Part shown: piece by piece, positions 1 through 7,680 of the stretch
Layout: each line of letters starts with the position of its first letter
Position numbering within the stretch: position 1 is the stretch's first letter
NCBI GenBank assembly: GCA_032125995.1
Contig: JAQBBQ010000267.1
Coordinates: forward strand, 1-64,000
Length of the DNA stretch: 64,000 nucleotides
Reading direction: 5' to 3'
From: SG8-39 sp032125995
Lineage (GTDB): Bacteria; Pseudomonadota; Gammaproteobacteria; Burkholderiales; SG8-39
Made by a program: the position numbers and the translations under genes
Notes under the pieces: model-generated
The model's input: only the letters and a program-made list of their open reading frames with translations
Database searches by the model: none
Told to the model about the DNA's origin: nothing

Positions 1-1
1 C

Positions 2-67
2 GCAATCGGTGCTGCCGTGCCCGCCGGCGCGACACCAACAACCAGTCAGAGCGAGAGCCAACCATGA
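2..67 (+). CDS. C-terminal end of an upstream gene (partial)
   Basis: An open frame enters from the left edge and ends at a TGA at 65-67. The 21 visible residues are rich in Ala, Pro, Thr and Ser and have no recognisable domain. The stop overlaps the ATG of the next gene in an ATGA arrangement, which suggests that the two are translationally coupled. Too little is visible to name a function. The frame could be fortuitous, but the ATGA junction is the commonest gene junction in this window. Confidence 0.4.
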   Translation, partial: AIGAAVPAGATPTTSQSESQP

Positions 68-699
68 TCTCTTGTCCGAAGTGCCACCGTCCGATCGAAG
101 GCGAGGAAGCCTACATCTGCTGCGCCAACATTGAACTCAGCTGGAAGTGCAGTTCCTGTGGCAAGGTGAGCGAGGGCTTCGCCTTTCCCTATGGCATGTG
201 CCCGCATTGCAAAGGCAGGCTGGAACTGCTCGAGCGCGGGGCAATCGACGACACCAAAGGCCTGGATGCGATCCGCGCGGCATTCGAGATCGAACTCGGC
301 GGCCATGCCTTTTACAAGCGCGCGGCGAACGACTCCAAGGACCCGGCGCTGCGCGATCTGTTCGGCCGCTTCGCGGAAATGGAGCAGGAGCACATGGAGA
401 CACTGTCCAAACGCTACCACGCCGATCTGCCCAAGCCAGCCGAGGATTTCCAGATCGATCGCGCGGCGATTTTCGCCGGGGTCGACCGCAAGCCGGAGGA
501 TCCGGCGAATCTGTTTCGCATCGCCATTGCATTCGAGGAGCGCGCGGTAAAGTTCTTCAGCGAGCAGGGCGCCCAGGCGCCCGAGGGCTCGGTAGAGAGC
601 GATCTGTACAAGGAACTCGCCGCGGAGGAGCGCGAACATGTGGCGCTGCTTACCACGGAATACCAGCGCTGGAAGTCCGGCAAGGCGGGCATTTTGTAG
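64..699 (+). CDS. Ferritin-like (rubrerythrin-type) protein with N-terminal zinc ribbons
   Basis: The 211-residue protein has two parts. Residues 1-50 carry paired cysteines (C4/C7, C19/C20, C29/C32, C46/C49), as in rubredoxin-like or zinc-ribbon metal sites. Residues 65-205 look like a four-helix ferritin-like domain with carboxylate/His ligands: a Glu near 75-77, E107-x-x-H110, a Glu near 158-159 and E189-x-x-H192. Rubrerythrins reduce peroxide in the cytoplasm with electrons from a rubredoxin-type centre, so an oxidative-stress or iron-handling role is inferred. The metal-binding part is N-terminal, the reverse of classical rubrerythrin. The ATG at 64 overlaps the preceding stop. A remnant region follows, so its original operon partner may be lost. 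Confidence 0.8.
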   Translation: MISCPKCHRPIEGEEAYICCANIELSWKCSSCGKVSEGFAFPYGMCPHCKGRLELLERGAIDDTKGLDAIRAAFEIELGGHAFYKRAANDSKDPALRDLFGRFAEMEQEHMETLSKRYHADLPKPAEDFQIDRAAIFAGVDRKPEDPANLFRIAIAFEERAVKFFSEQGAQAPEGSVESDLYKELAAEEREHVALLTTEYQRWKSGKAGIL

Positions 700-743
700 C
701 GGGACCGAGGCAACGAGGTCAGGAATATGACTGAAAGGAAACC

Positions 744-902
744 ATGAGCAACCGGCTGGCAGTTCTTGAAGGCAATGAGGCCGCTGCACGCATCGCGAGA
801 TGGCAGGCGACTTTACCTTCACCCGACTGCTGTTGGGATTCGGCCTGCGCAATTTTTCGATGCACCCCACGCAGCTCCTCGCGATCAAGGAGCGCGTCCT
901 GA
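744..902 (+). pseudogene. Remnant start of an oxidoreductase-like gene
   Basis: A good ribosome-binding site (AAAGGAAACC) precedes an ATG at 744. The first 18 codons read like a real N-terminus; the stretch LEGNEAAARIA resembles the start of 2-oxoacid:ferredoxin/flavodoxin oxidoreductases, where a GNEA motif precedes the thiamine-binding region. After about position 797 the frame becomes Cys/Ser/Arg-rich nonsense and stops at 900-902, while a ptsI-like tail continues in another frame. I read this as the 5' end of a deleted gene. The family assignment rests on very few residues. Confidence 0.4.
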
Positions 903-1000
903 GATCCAACTTCGGCCAGACTCAGGTGCTCGCGCAGCGCGTGCTGCGCAGCAATGATGCCGGCCGCATTCGCGATCTCATGGCGAAACTGAACGCATAG
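779..1000 (+). pseudogene. ptsI: Remnant 3' end of ptsI (PTS enzyme I)
   Basis: The open frame from 779 encodes EMAGD, then TRLLLGFGLRNFSMHP and a helical tail ending at the TAG at 998-1000. This matches the conserved C-terminal end of the PEP-binding barrel of phosphoenolpyruvate-protein phosphotransferase (enzyme I). Only about 70 of roughly 570-590 residues are present, with no PEP-utilising His domain, so it cannot act as enzyme I. The frame has an internal ATG at 800 but no convincing ribosome-binding site there. Together with the unrelated gene start at 744 it fills the whole 317-base gap between intact genes and looks like the scar of a large deletion. Confidence 0.6.
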
Positions 1001-1016
1001 CGAGCGCCGCAGGCCA

Positions 1017-2216
1017 ATGTCCGGTCCGCTAGACGGCGTGCGCATCATCGACCTCACCACGGTCGTCATGGGTCCGTATGCGACCCAGATTCTCGGCGAC
1101 CTCGGCGCGGACGTGATCAAGGTCGAGCCGCTCGAAGGCGACGTGATGCGCACCGCCTGGCCGCTGCGCCACCCGGGCATGGGCCACATCTTCCTAAACG
1201 TCAACCGCAACAAGCGGTCCGTGGCGCTCGACCTGAAACGCCCGGCCGCACACGATGCGCTGCTCGCGCTTGCGCGCGGGGCCGATGCGCTGGTCTACAA
1301 CATTCGCCCCCAGGCGATGACGCGCTTGCGGCTCGGCTACGAGGACCTGCGTGCGGTAAACGAGCGGATCCTCTACGTTGGCGCGTTCGGCTACAGCCAG
1401 CGCGGCCCTTACGCCGCGCGACCCGCCTATGACGACCTGATCCAGGGCGCCGCCGGCGTACCCTGGCTGCACCAAGCTGCAGGCAACGAATCCCCGCGCT
1501 ATACGCCACTGATCACGGCCGATCGCACCGTGGGTCTGCAGCTCGCCAACGCCGTGACTGCCGGGCTTTACTGGCGCGAGCGCTCCGGGCATGGCCAGCG
1601 CATCGACGTGCCGATGTTCGAAGGCATGCTGCAGGTCGTGCTCGGCGAACATCTCGGCGGCTACACCTTCGATCCGCCGGTCGGCGATCCAGGCTACGTG
1701 CGCCTGCTCGCGCGCGACCGCCGCCCCTATGCGACTCGCGACGGCTATGTCTGTGCGCTCATCTACAACGACAAGCAGTGGCGCGCGTTCCTCGAGTTGG
1801 TCGGGCGCAGCGACCTGCTCGCCGACGACGCGCGCTTTGCCACGCACGAGGCGCGCGCCCAGAACTACGACGCAGCCTACGCGTTCGTCGCCGACGAGAT
1901 GCGCAAGCGCTCGACCGCCGAATGGCTCGAGGTGCTCGAGCGGGCCGACATCCCGGTGCAACGCATGAACAGCATCGACGACATCGTGCATGACCCGCAC
2001 CTCGCCGCGATCGGCTACTTCGAAACCGTTGAGCATCCGAGCGAAGGCCGCCTGCGCTCGATGAAGGTGCCCTCGGAGTGGTCCGAGTCGGTCCCCGAGT
2101 ACCGGCGCCACGCCCCCCGCTTGGGCGAGCACACGCGCGAGGCGCTCGCCGAGGCCGGCCTGACCGACGACGCGATCGAGGCGCTGCTCGCAAGCGGCGC
2201 GGCACGGGCTGCCTGA
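1017..2216 (+). CDS. CaiB/BaiF family CoA-transferase
   Basis: The 399-residue protein belongs to the class III (formyl-CoA/carnitine) CoA-transferases, which move CoA between carboxylic acids through an aspartyl-CoA intermediate. The N-terminus (LDGVRIIDLTTVVMGP) and the NVNRNKRSVALDLK stretch are typical. An aspartate falls exactly at residue 169 (in TADRTVG), the catalytic position in this family. Length is normal. Substrate cannot be told from sequence; fatty-acid, oxalate, carnitine and aromatic-acid degradation enzymes all share this fold. It is monocistronic here, with the ptsI scar upstream and a separate riboswitch-controlled promoter downstream. Confidence 0.9.
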   Translation: MSGPLDGVRIIDLTTVVMGPYATQILGDLGADVIKVEPLEGDVMRTAWPLRHPGMGHIFLNVNRNKRSVALDLKRPAAHDALLALARGADALVYNIRPQAMTRLRLGYEDLRAVNERILYVGAFGYSQRGPYAARPAYDDLIQGAAGVPWLHQAAGNESPRYTPLITADRTVGLQLANAVTAGLYWRERSGHGQRIDVPMFEGMLQVVLGEHLGGYTFDPPVGDPGYVRLLARDRRPYATRDGYVCALIYNDKQWRAFLELVGRSDLLADDARFATHEARAQNYDAAYAFVADEMRKRSTAEWLEVLERADIPVQRMNSIDDIVHDPHLAAIGYFETVEHPSEGRLRSMKVPSEWSESVPEYRRHAPRLGEHTREALAEAGLTDDAIEALLASGAARAA

Positions 2217-2233
2217 GGTCGGGCGCGCTCGGC

Positions 2234-2239
2234 TATAAT
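2234..2239 (+). promoter_or_regulatory. -10 element of the metX promoter
   Basis: A perfect TATAAT lies 18 bases after the stop of the CoA-transferase gene. Transcription would start near 2245-2247, exactly at the 5' edge of the SAM-II aptamer. No good TTGACA-like -35 hexamer is visible at the expected distance (the region around 2211-2217 reads GCCTGAG). Confidence 0.6.
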
Positions 2240-2245
2240 GTCCCT

Positions 2246-2294
2246 TGCGCCGATTTGAAGTTCAGCTTGCGGGCGCATAACAAATCCAGCTAAA
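2246..2294 (+). promoter_or_regulatory. SAM-II riboswitch aptamer upstream of metX
   Basis: The leader matches the SAM-II (metA motif) architecture. The P1 stem is TGCGCC (2246-2251) with GGCGCA (2272-2277). The H-type pseudoknot pairs GATTTG (2252-2257) with CAAATC (2281-2286). The conserved AGCTAAA (2288-2294) follows. Order, spacing and the signature bases agree with the known SAM-II fold, which binds S-adenosylmethionine. The gene immediately downstream is metX, the expected target, so excess SAM should switch off methionine synthesis. Confidence 0.85.
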
Positions 2295-2310
2295 GAGACG
2301 GCCGCCCGAG

Positions 2311-2344
2311 AACCCGTTTCTGCGCAAGCTGAACGGGTTTTTTT
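2311..2344 (+). terminator. SAM-controlled intrinsic terminator in the metX leader
   Basis: The perfect 8-bp stem AACCCGTT (2311-2318) / AACGGGTT (2332-2339) has a 13-base loop and merges into a T-tract at 2338-2344. The metX ATG starts at 2345. Positions 2323-2334 are a perfect 12-base reverse complement of 2260-2271 inside the aptamer, giving a clear antiterminator. With SAM bound the aptamer keeps 2260-2271 busy and the terminator forms; without SAM the antiterminator can form. The mechanism is inferred from pairing. Confidence 0.85.
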
Positions 2345-3493
2345 ATGTCTCTACAGAACTTAGACTCCGCGCAGCCACATTCGGTTGGTGTCGTCACGCC
2401 GCAAAAGGCGGCCTTCGACGCCCCCCTTCGGCTGCGTAGCAGCGCCAGCCTGGCGTCCTTCGACCTCGCCTACGAGACCTACGGCACACTGAACGCCGCG
2501 CACTCCAACGCGGTGCTGGTCTGTCACGCGCTGAACGCTTCGCACCACGTCGCAGGCATCTACGCCGACCAGCCGGACGACATCGGCTGGTGGGACAATC
2601 TGGTCGGCCCCGGAAAACCGCTCGACACCGATCGGTTCTTCGTCATCGGGGTGAACAATCTCGGCGGCTGTCACGGGTCGACCGGACCGATGAGCATCAA
2701 TCCGGCAACGGGGCGCCCCTGGGGCGGTGATTTTCCGGTGGTGACGGTCGAGGATTGGGTCGAGGCGCAGGCGCGGCTTGCCGACCGGCTCGGCATCGAA
2801 TGCTTCGCCGCGGTGATGGGTGGAAGCCTCGGCGCGATGCAGGCGCTGCAGTGGGCGCTCGCCTATCCGACGCGGATCCGGCATGCGCTCGTCATTGCCT
2901 CGACGCCCGGCCTGTCGGCGCAGAACATCGCCTTCAACGAGGTCGCGCGCCAGGCGATCACGACCGATCCGGACTTCCACGGCGGGCACTACTACGACAA
3001 GGGCGTCGTCCCGACGCGCGGCCTGCGGATCGCGCGCATGATCGGGCACATCACCTACTTGTCCGACGAAGCGATGATGGCGAAGTTCGGGCGCCTGCTG
3101 CGGCGTGGCGCACCCGGGTTCGATTTCGACGTCGACTTCGAGGTCGAGTCCTACCTGCGCCATCAAGGCGACAAGTTCTCTTCGTATTTCGACGCCAACA
3201 CCTACCTGCGCATCACCAAGGCGCTCGACTACTTTGACCCGGCCGCGGAGTTCGGGGGCAATTTGTCGGCTGCACTCGCGCGCGCGCAGGCGGCCTTCCT
3301 CCTCGTTTCGTTCAAATCGGACTGGCGTTTTGCGCCGGCGCGCGGGCGCGAGATCGTTCGCGCGCTACTCGACAACCGCAGAATTCTTTCCTACCTCGAA
3401 CTCGACGCGCCTGGCGGCCACGACGCCTTTCTGCTGGACGACCTGCACTATCACGGCGCGCTGCGCGCCTATTTCGGCAACATCGAACTCTGA
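2345..3493 (+). CDS. metX: Homoserine O-acyltransferase MetX
   Basis: MetX acylates the hydroxyl of homoserine, the first committed step of methionine synthesis. The 382-residue alpha/beta-hydrolase has its nucleophile at S161 (GGSLG), with D326 (SDWRF) and H359 (GGHDAF) completing the triad, and the conserved NLGGCHGSTGP segment. Whether it uses acetyl-CoA or succinyl-CoA cannot be decided by eye; both activities occur in MetX proteins. The ATG directly follows the terminator T-tract and no Shine-Dalgarno sequence is visible; no other start fits. metW follows after 12 bases, and the SAM-II riboswitch upstream explains its regulation. Confidence 0.95.
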   Translation: MSLQNLDSAQPHSVGVVTPQKAAFDAPLRLRSSASLASFDLAYETYGTLNAAHSNAVLVCHALNASHHVAGIYADQPDDIGWWDNLVGPGKPLDTDRFFVIGVNNLGGCHGSTGPMSINPATGRPWGGDFPVVTVEDWVEAQARLADRLGIECFAAVMGGSLGAMQALQWALAYPTRIRHALVIASTPGLSAQNIAFNEVARQAITTDPDFHGGHYYDKGVVPTRGLRIARMIGHITYLSDEAMMAKFGRLLRRGAPGFDFDVDFEVESYLRHQGDKFSSYFDANTYLRITKALDYFDPAAEFGGNLSAALARAQAAFLLVSFKSDWRFAPARGREIVRALLDNRRILSYLELDAPGGHDAFLLDDLHYHGALRAYFGNIEL

Positions 3494-3505
3494 CGCCGTG
3501 AACCA

Positions 3506-4114
3506 ATGAACGCCACCGATCACGCCCTGCTTGCGGCACGCCCGGATTTCGCTGCCATCGCCCGGTGGGTTGTGCCGGGTGCGCGCGTGCTCGACCTGGG
3601 CTGTGGCGATGGCGCGCTGCTGCGCTACCTCTGGGAGGCGCGCCAGGCCCCGGGCTACGGCGTCGAAATCGATTCCGCCGAAGTGGTCGCCTGCGTAAAG
3701 AACGACGTCAACGTACTACAGATGAACCTTGAGGACGGGCTCTCGGTGTTCCGCGACCGGTCGTTCGACTACGTGCTGCTCTCGGAGACCCTGCAGACCA
3801 TCCACCGCACCGAGCAGCTGATGCGCGAAATGCTGCGCGTCGGGCGCGAGGTGATCGTTTCGTTTCCAAATTTCGGTCATTGGCAGTCGCGCCTGCAGCT
3901 CCTGCTCGGGCGGATGCCGGTCTCGGAAGCGTTGCCCTACGCGTGGTACGAGACACCGAACGTGCATCTGTGCACGCTCACCGATTTCGAAGATCTGTGC
4001 CGCCGGCTCGGGACCCGCATCGAGGAGCGGCTCGTGTTGCACGCGGGCCAGCCGGTGAGTCTGCTGCCGAACCTCTTCGGCAGCCTCGCGGCGTACCGCT
4101 GCACCCGCGACTAG
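3506..4114 (+). CDS. metW: Methionine biosynthesis protein MetW
   Basis: The 202-residue protein has a Rossmann-type SAM-binding motif (VLDLGCGDGALL, residues 28-39) and the MetW-specific segments QMNLEDGL, LSETLQT and SFPNFGHW. MetW accompanies MetX in proteobacteria and is thought to assist or activate homoserine acylation; its exact chemistry is less certain. It lies 12 bases downstream of metX and should share the riboswitch-controlled transcript. It converges with the lipid-transport operon on the opposite strand. Confidence 0.92.
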   Translation: MNATDHALLAARPDFAAIARWVVPGARVLDLGCGDGALLRYLWEARQAPGYGVEIDSAEVVACVKNDVNVLQMNLEDGLSVFRDRSFDYVLLSETLQTIHRTEQLMREMLRVGREVIVSFPNFGHWQSRLQLLLGRMPVSEALPYAWYETPNVHLCTLTDFEDLCRRLGTRIEERLVLHAGQPVSLLPNLFGSLAAYRCTRD

Positions 4115-4134
4115 CGGTGCGTGGGGCGCCGACG

Positions 4135-4713
4135 CTAGCCGCGACAGGTCGAGACGCTTTCTATCCAACGCGCCAGTTCGGCGACCGCGCGCGCAACCGC
4201 GCGCTGCATTGCCGCCACGCCCTGCGCGGCATTCGCGCCACCCTGGGGCTCCGAGATGCGCAGCGCGCGGGTTCCGATTCGGTCCGCGGGCGACGCAAGC
4301 GTCGCAATGAGCTCGAGCTGCGCCGTGCTCACGCCCTCCGCGCTGAACACCTGGCTGAATTCCTGCACCTCGATCTCCAGCGCGCAGCGCGCGGCACCCG
4401 GCTGCATCGCACGCGCGATCTGCTTACTGACGAGATCGGGCGGTCGCGCTGCCCAGCGCGAGTTTGCGAACGTACCCAGCTCGGCGCCGTCACGGTAGGC
4501 AAGCCGATAGTGCATCGCACGCTCGTCGAAGGGTTGTACGGCCCGCACGCTGCGTAGATGGACGGCGGGCATGTGCGCGGCCGGCGTCTCGATGCCGAGA
4601 TCATAGGCGCGCGGCAGTTCATCCGGCGCACCGCCGCCCGCGCAACCGGCAAGCCCCGCGACGATCGCGCAGCTGATCAAATCCCACAGGGTCCGTACAC
4701 GGTTCGCGCTCAT
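4135..4713 (-). CDS. ABC-type transport auxiliary lipoprotein (PqiC-like)
   Basis: The 192-residue protein starts with a basic/hydrophobic signal and a lipobox (LAGC, around residues 21-24), so it should be a lipoprotein, probably of the outer membrane. The body (AYDLG...VHLRSVRAVQPFDERAMHYRL) resembles the PqiC/DUF330 auxiliary lipoproteins that accompany MCE transporters. It is the last gene of the mlaE-mlaF-mlaD-lipoprotein operon, and its ATG overlaps the end of the MCE gene by four bases. It may receive or release lipid at the outer membrane; this is inferred from context. Confidence 0.8.
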   Translation of the reverse strand: MSANRVRTLWDLISCAIVAGLAGCAGGGAPDELPRAYDLGIETPAAHMPAVHLRSVRAVQPFDERAMHYRLAYRDGAELGTFANSRWAARPPDLVSKQIARAMQPGAARCALEIEVQEFSQVFSAEGVSTAQLELIATLASPADRIGTRALRISEPQGGANAAQGVAAMQRAVARAVAELARWIESVSTCRG

Positions 4714-5684
4714 TGGAATCCCGCCTCACCGGGGCCCGGGCGCGCCGCGTTGCGCCCCCAAAGCAAACTGTCAGGTTTCTGCTCGATTTCCTCGGCCAGC
4801 TTGCCGACGCGCTGCGCGCTGCGCGCCACCGAATCCGCAAGCGCGTCCACCTTCGGCAGCGTGCTGGCGCGCACGCCGCCGAGCGCAGCCTTCGACTCAC
4901 GCGCCAACGCAGTGGCCTCGGCCGCCAGCTGCATCGCCTGCGCGGAGAGCGCACGCGCGTCGCGCACCAGCTGCTGCGAATCGGTAACCAACGCCGGTAG
5001 TTTTTGCGTCGCCGCGTTCATATTGGCAAGCGTCGCGGCAACATTGCGGCGGTTCTCCTCGTTCAGCCACGCCTGCAGGCGCTCATCGGTGCGCTTGACG
5101 ACGCCCGGTAGCTGCTTTGCGGTCACGTTGAGATCGGCAATGAGTTCCTCGATGTGGGCAAGCGAACGCCCGATGCGCTCGCGGTTCTCGTCGTTGACGA
5201 GCTTGGTCAACTCGGCGATCAGCACCCGTCCGTCACGCAGCACGGCCTCTGCGTTGTCGGTCAGCGCATCGAGGAACGAAGGCCGCAGATGAATCTCTGG
5301 AACGCCATCCCGGCCCTTGGCGGGCGGCTCCCGGGAGCTGAAATCGTCCTGCAGGTGGACATAGGCGATCCCGGTGATCCCCTCCTGTCCGAGCTGCGCG
5401 TAGGTGCCGCGGGTGATCGGGATCGACTTGTCAATCTCGATACCGATCTGGATCCGATTCGGGTTCGCCGCGTCAAGCTGGATGCTCGCCACCCGCCCCG
5501 CGTCAAGGCCACGATAGCTCACCCGCCCCTGCTCGCTCAAGCCGGTGATCGGCCGCAGTGCAACCACGCGATAGCTGCTGCGTTGGACGGGATCGCCGGC
5601 AAGCCAGTTTGCCCACACCGCGATCGCCACCGCGATCGCGACAATGAACACGCCGGTGATCAGCGCATAGGCGCGGTTTTCCAC
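4710..5684 (-). CDS. mlaD: MlaD/MCE-family lipid transport periplasmic protein
   Basis: The 324-residue protein has a single N-terminal membrane anchor (about residues 8-27), then one MCE domain (about 38-115; note GLSEQGRVSYRGLDAGRV and GIAYVHLQ), then a long helical region. MCE proteins form hexameric rings that carry phospholipids across the periplasm. The helical tail is longer than in E. coli MlaD and could build a needle or bridge. It overlaps the lipoprotein gene by four bases and follows the ATPase gene after 14 bases. Confidence 0.88.
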   Translation of the reverse strand: MENRAYALITGVFIVAIAVAIAVWANWLAGDPVQRSSYRVVALRPITGLSEQGRVSYRGLDAGRVASIQLDAANPNRIQIGIEIDKSIPITRGTYAQLGQEGITGIAYVHLQDDFSSREPPAKGRDGVPEIHLRPSFLDALTDNAEAVLRDGRVLIAELTKLVNDENRERIGRSLAHIEELIADLNVTAKQLPGVVKRTDERLQAWLNEENRRNVAATLANMNAATQKLPALVTDSQQLVRDARALSAQAMQLAAEATALARESKAALGGVRASTLPKVDALADSVARSAQRVGKLAEEIEQKPDSLLWGRNAARPGPGEAGFQ

Positions 5685-5698
5685 TGTCCCCTCCGCGC

Positions 5699-6502
5699 TT
5701 AGGCCGCCTTAAAGGCGCGCCGGCCGCGCTCCCCCCCGAAAAAACTCTGGACGAAACGGTGCTCTACCGAGCGTACTTCGTCGACTGAGCCGCAGGCGAT
5801 TATATGCTGGTCGGCGAGCACTGCGATCCGGTCAGTGAGGTCGTGTAGCGTGTCGAGATCGTGCGTCACCATCAGGACCGCGAACCGGTACTCGGTTCGC
5901 AGCCGCTTGATGAGGCGCACGAAGGCCTCCGAGCGGTCGGGGTCGAGCCCCGCAGTCGGCTCATCCAGAATCAGTAGTTCGGGCGAGAGCGCCATTGCGC
6001 GTGCGAGCGAGACGCGCTTGACCATGCCGCCCGAGAGATTCGCCGGCATCAGATCCGCGTGCTGCGGTTCGAGTTCGACCTGCGCGAGTTTCGCATGCAC
6101 GATCGCGTGGATCGCGTCCTCGTCCAGGCCACCGCGTTCGCGCAATGGAAAGGCGACATTCTGAAAAACCGTGAGCGCGGAATACAGGGCACCGTTCTGG
6201 AACAGCATGCCCATGCGTTCGCGCGTGGCGCGTATCTGCGCGTAGCCCGCGCCGTCCCAGGACACTCCGAACACCCGCACGACGCCCGCACTCGGCCGCT
6301 TCAGACCGAGGATCACGCGCACCAGTTGGGTCTTCCCGCTACCGGACCCGCCGACCAGCGTCATCACTTCGCCCGCGTGCACGTCAAAATCCAGATCGCG
6401 GTGCAGCACGAAGTTCGACACCTTGTTGAGGAGCTTGCGAATCTCGACCACATTCTCGCCGCTGTTCTCGGCGTCGTGCTCGACAGGGGTCTTAGCCGAC
6501 AT
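5699..6502 (-). CDS. mlaF: MlaF-type ABC transporter ATPase
   Basis: The 267-residue ATP-binding subunit of the MCE lipid transporter has its Walker A at GGSGSGKT, signature motif at LSGGMVKRVSLARA, Walker B at LLILDEPTAGLDP and the switch histidine in MVTHD. It should sit on the cytoplasmic face of the inner membrane and power lipid movement through MlaE and MlaD. It begins 11 bases inside the end of the permease gene. Length and motif order are normal for this family. Confidence 0.92.
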   Translation of the reverse strand: MSAKTPVEHDAENSGENVVEIRKLLNKVSNFVLHRDLDFDVHAGEVMTLVGGSGSGKTQLVRVILGLKRPSAGVVRVFGVSWDGAGYAQIRATRERMGMLFQNGALYSALTVFQNVAFPLRERGGLDEDAIHAIVHAKLAQVELEPQHADLMPANLSGGMVKRVSLARAMALSPELLILDEPTAGLDPDRSEAFVRLIKRLRTEYRFAVLMVTHDLDTLHDLTDRIAVLADQHIIACGSVDEVRSVEHRFVQSFFGGERGRRAFKAA

Positions 6503-7652
6503 TACGCAACAGTATCGCGAAAACGGAGTCGAGCAGGATTACGCAGGTGATCGACGCGACCACCGAACGCGTCACACCCGCTGCCAGGCTATCGGTGTTC
6601 GGCTGCACGCGCAGGCCGTAGTGGCAGGCGACGAACGCGACGGCGAACCCGAACGCGACCGACTTGCCAATTCCGATCCAGAAATTGACCACCTCGACCG
6701 CGCGCGGCAGCGCGACGAGAAACGCCGCCGGCGCGATATCCAGCGTGACGTCCGCGATCATCATGCCACCCGCGAGTGCTGCAATGTCGGTGCAGAACGT
6801 GACCATCGGCAGCGCGATCGCCAGGCCCAGGACCTTCGGCAGCACCAGTCGCGCGGTCACTGAAATGCCCATCACGGAAAGCGCCTCGATCTCCTCGGTG
6901 ACCCGCATGACGCCGAGTTGCGCGGTCATCGCCGAGCCCGAGCGACCCGCCGCGATGATCGAGGCAAGTAATGGCCCGAGTTCGCGCACCACGCCGATGC
7001 CGACGATGTTGATGACGAGCAGGTCGGCGCCGTAGCGCTTCAGCTGCAACGCCGAGAGATAGGTCAGCACGACCCCGATCAGGAACCCGACCAGCATGGT
7101 CACCGGCAACGCCGAGACGCCTGCGCGGTATACATTCGCCGACAGTTCGCGCAGCGGAAATTCGCGCCAGCGCCGCGTTACCCGCGCAAGATCGAGCACC
7201 AGTTGACCGAGCAGGGCCGTGGCATCCCGGATGTGGTGCCAGAAGTTGATGCCGCCCTCGCCCACGGCGACGATTGCGGCCAGCGGGTCGAGGCGCCGCG
7301 CCGGCCGACCGACGAGCAGGCCCTGGCTGGCCTGATTGAGCAGGTCGCGGTAACTGGGCGCCACGTCGATGCGCTCGGCCGAGCGGAGCGCACGCACCAG
7401 CCAGACCGCGCCCGCGTCGTCGAGTGCGGTGATTCCCGTCAGATCCCAGCGCAGCGTGTGGGCCGGTCGGCGCTCGAGGTCCGCGGCCAGCCGCGCCAAC
7501 GCGTAGCGCCGCGCCGACAGCGCGCCGAAGGTCCAGTCGCCGTGCACCCGGATCGCCGCCCCGGGCTCGGCGCCCGACAGCTCCCCGATCTCGAGCGCGG
7601 CTTGGGCAGCGGACATGGCGGACGATGTTACCAGCGCCGTGACGGTAGCCAC
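6492..7652 (-). CDS. mlaE: MlaE-type permease with fused N-terminal STAS-like domain
   Basis: The 386-residue protein is the first gene of the operon. Residues from about 130 onward are the MlaE permease (VGFLIGVVLTYLSALQLKRYGA, then VRELGPLLASIIAAGRSGSA and EEIEALSVMG, the family hallmarks). Residues about 30-125 resemble a STAS domain (VHGDWTFGA ... WDLTGITALDDAGAVWLVRAL). In E. coli the separate STAS protein MlaB binds the ATPase; here that function appears fused to the permease, and no separate mlaB or mlaC lies nearby. The second Met (residue 13, position 7616) is an alternative start. Confidence 0.9.
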   Translation of the reverse strand: MATVTALVTSSAMSAAQAALEIGELSGAEPGAAIRVHGDWTFGALSARRYALARLAADLERRPAHTLRWDLTGITALDDAGAVWLVRALRSAERIDVAPSYRDLLNQASQGLLVGRPARRLDPLAAIVAVGEGGINFWHHIRDATALLGQLVLDLARVTRRWREFPLRELSANVYRAGVSALPVTMLVGFLIGVVLTYLSALQLKRYGADLLVINIVGIGVVRELGPLLASIIAAGRSGSAMTAQLGVMRVTEEIEALSVMGISVTARLVLPKVLGLAIALPMVTFCTDIAALAGGMMIADVTLDIAPAAFLVALPRAVEVVNFWIGIGKSVAFGFAVAFVACHYGLRVQPNTDSLAAGVTRSVVASITCVILLDSVFAILLRNVG

Positions 7653-7680
7653 GGCGCAATGATCTACCCGCGACCACCCG

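Noticed and set aside
46..909. Long minus-strand open frame over the ferritin-like gene
   Set aside because: It is antisense to a gene with clear metal-binding motifs, runs over the ptsI scar, and reads as low-similarity Arg/Leu/Ala sequence typical of high-GC shadow frames.
1194..2132. 312-residue minus-strand frame in the CoA-transferase gene
   Set aside because: It is a shadow of a full-length CaiB/BaiF gene and has no recognisable motif.
4111..4138. CTAGCG/CGCTAG inverted repeat between metW and the lipoprotein gene
   Set aside because: It is only 6 bp with a long gap and no T-tract; it arises largely because both convergent genes end with TAG after similar codons.
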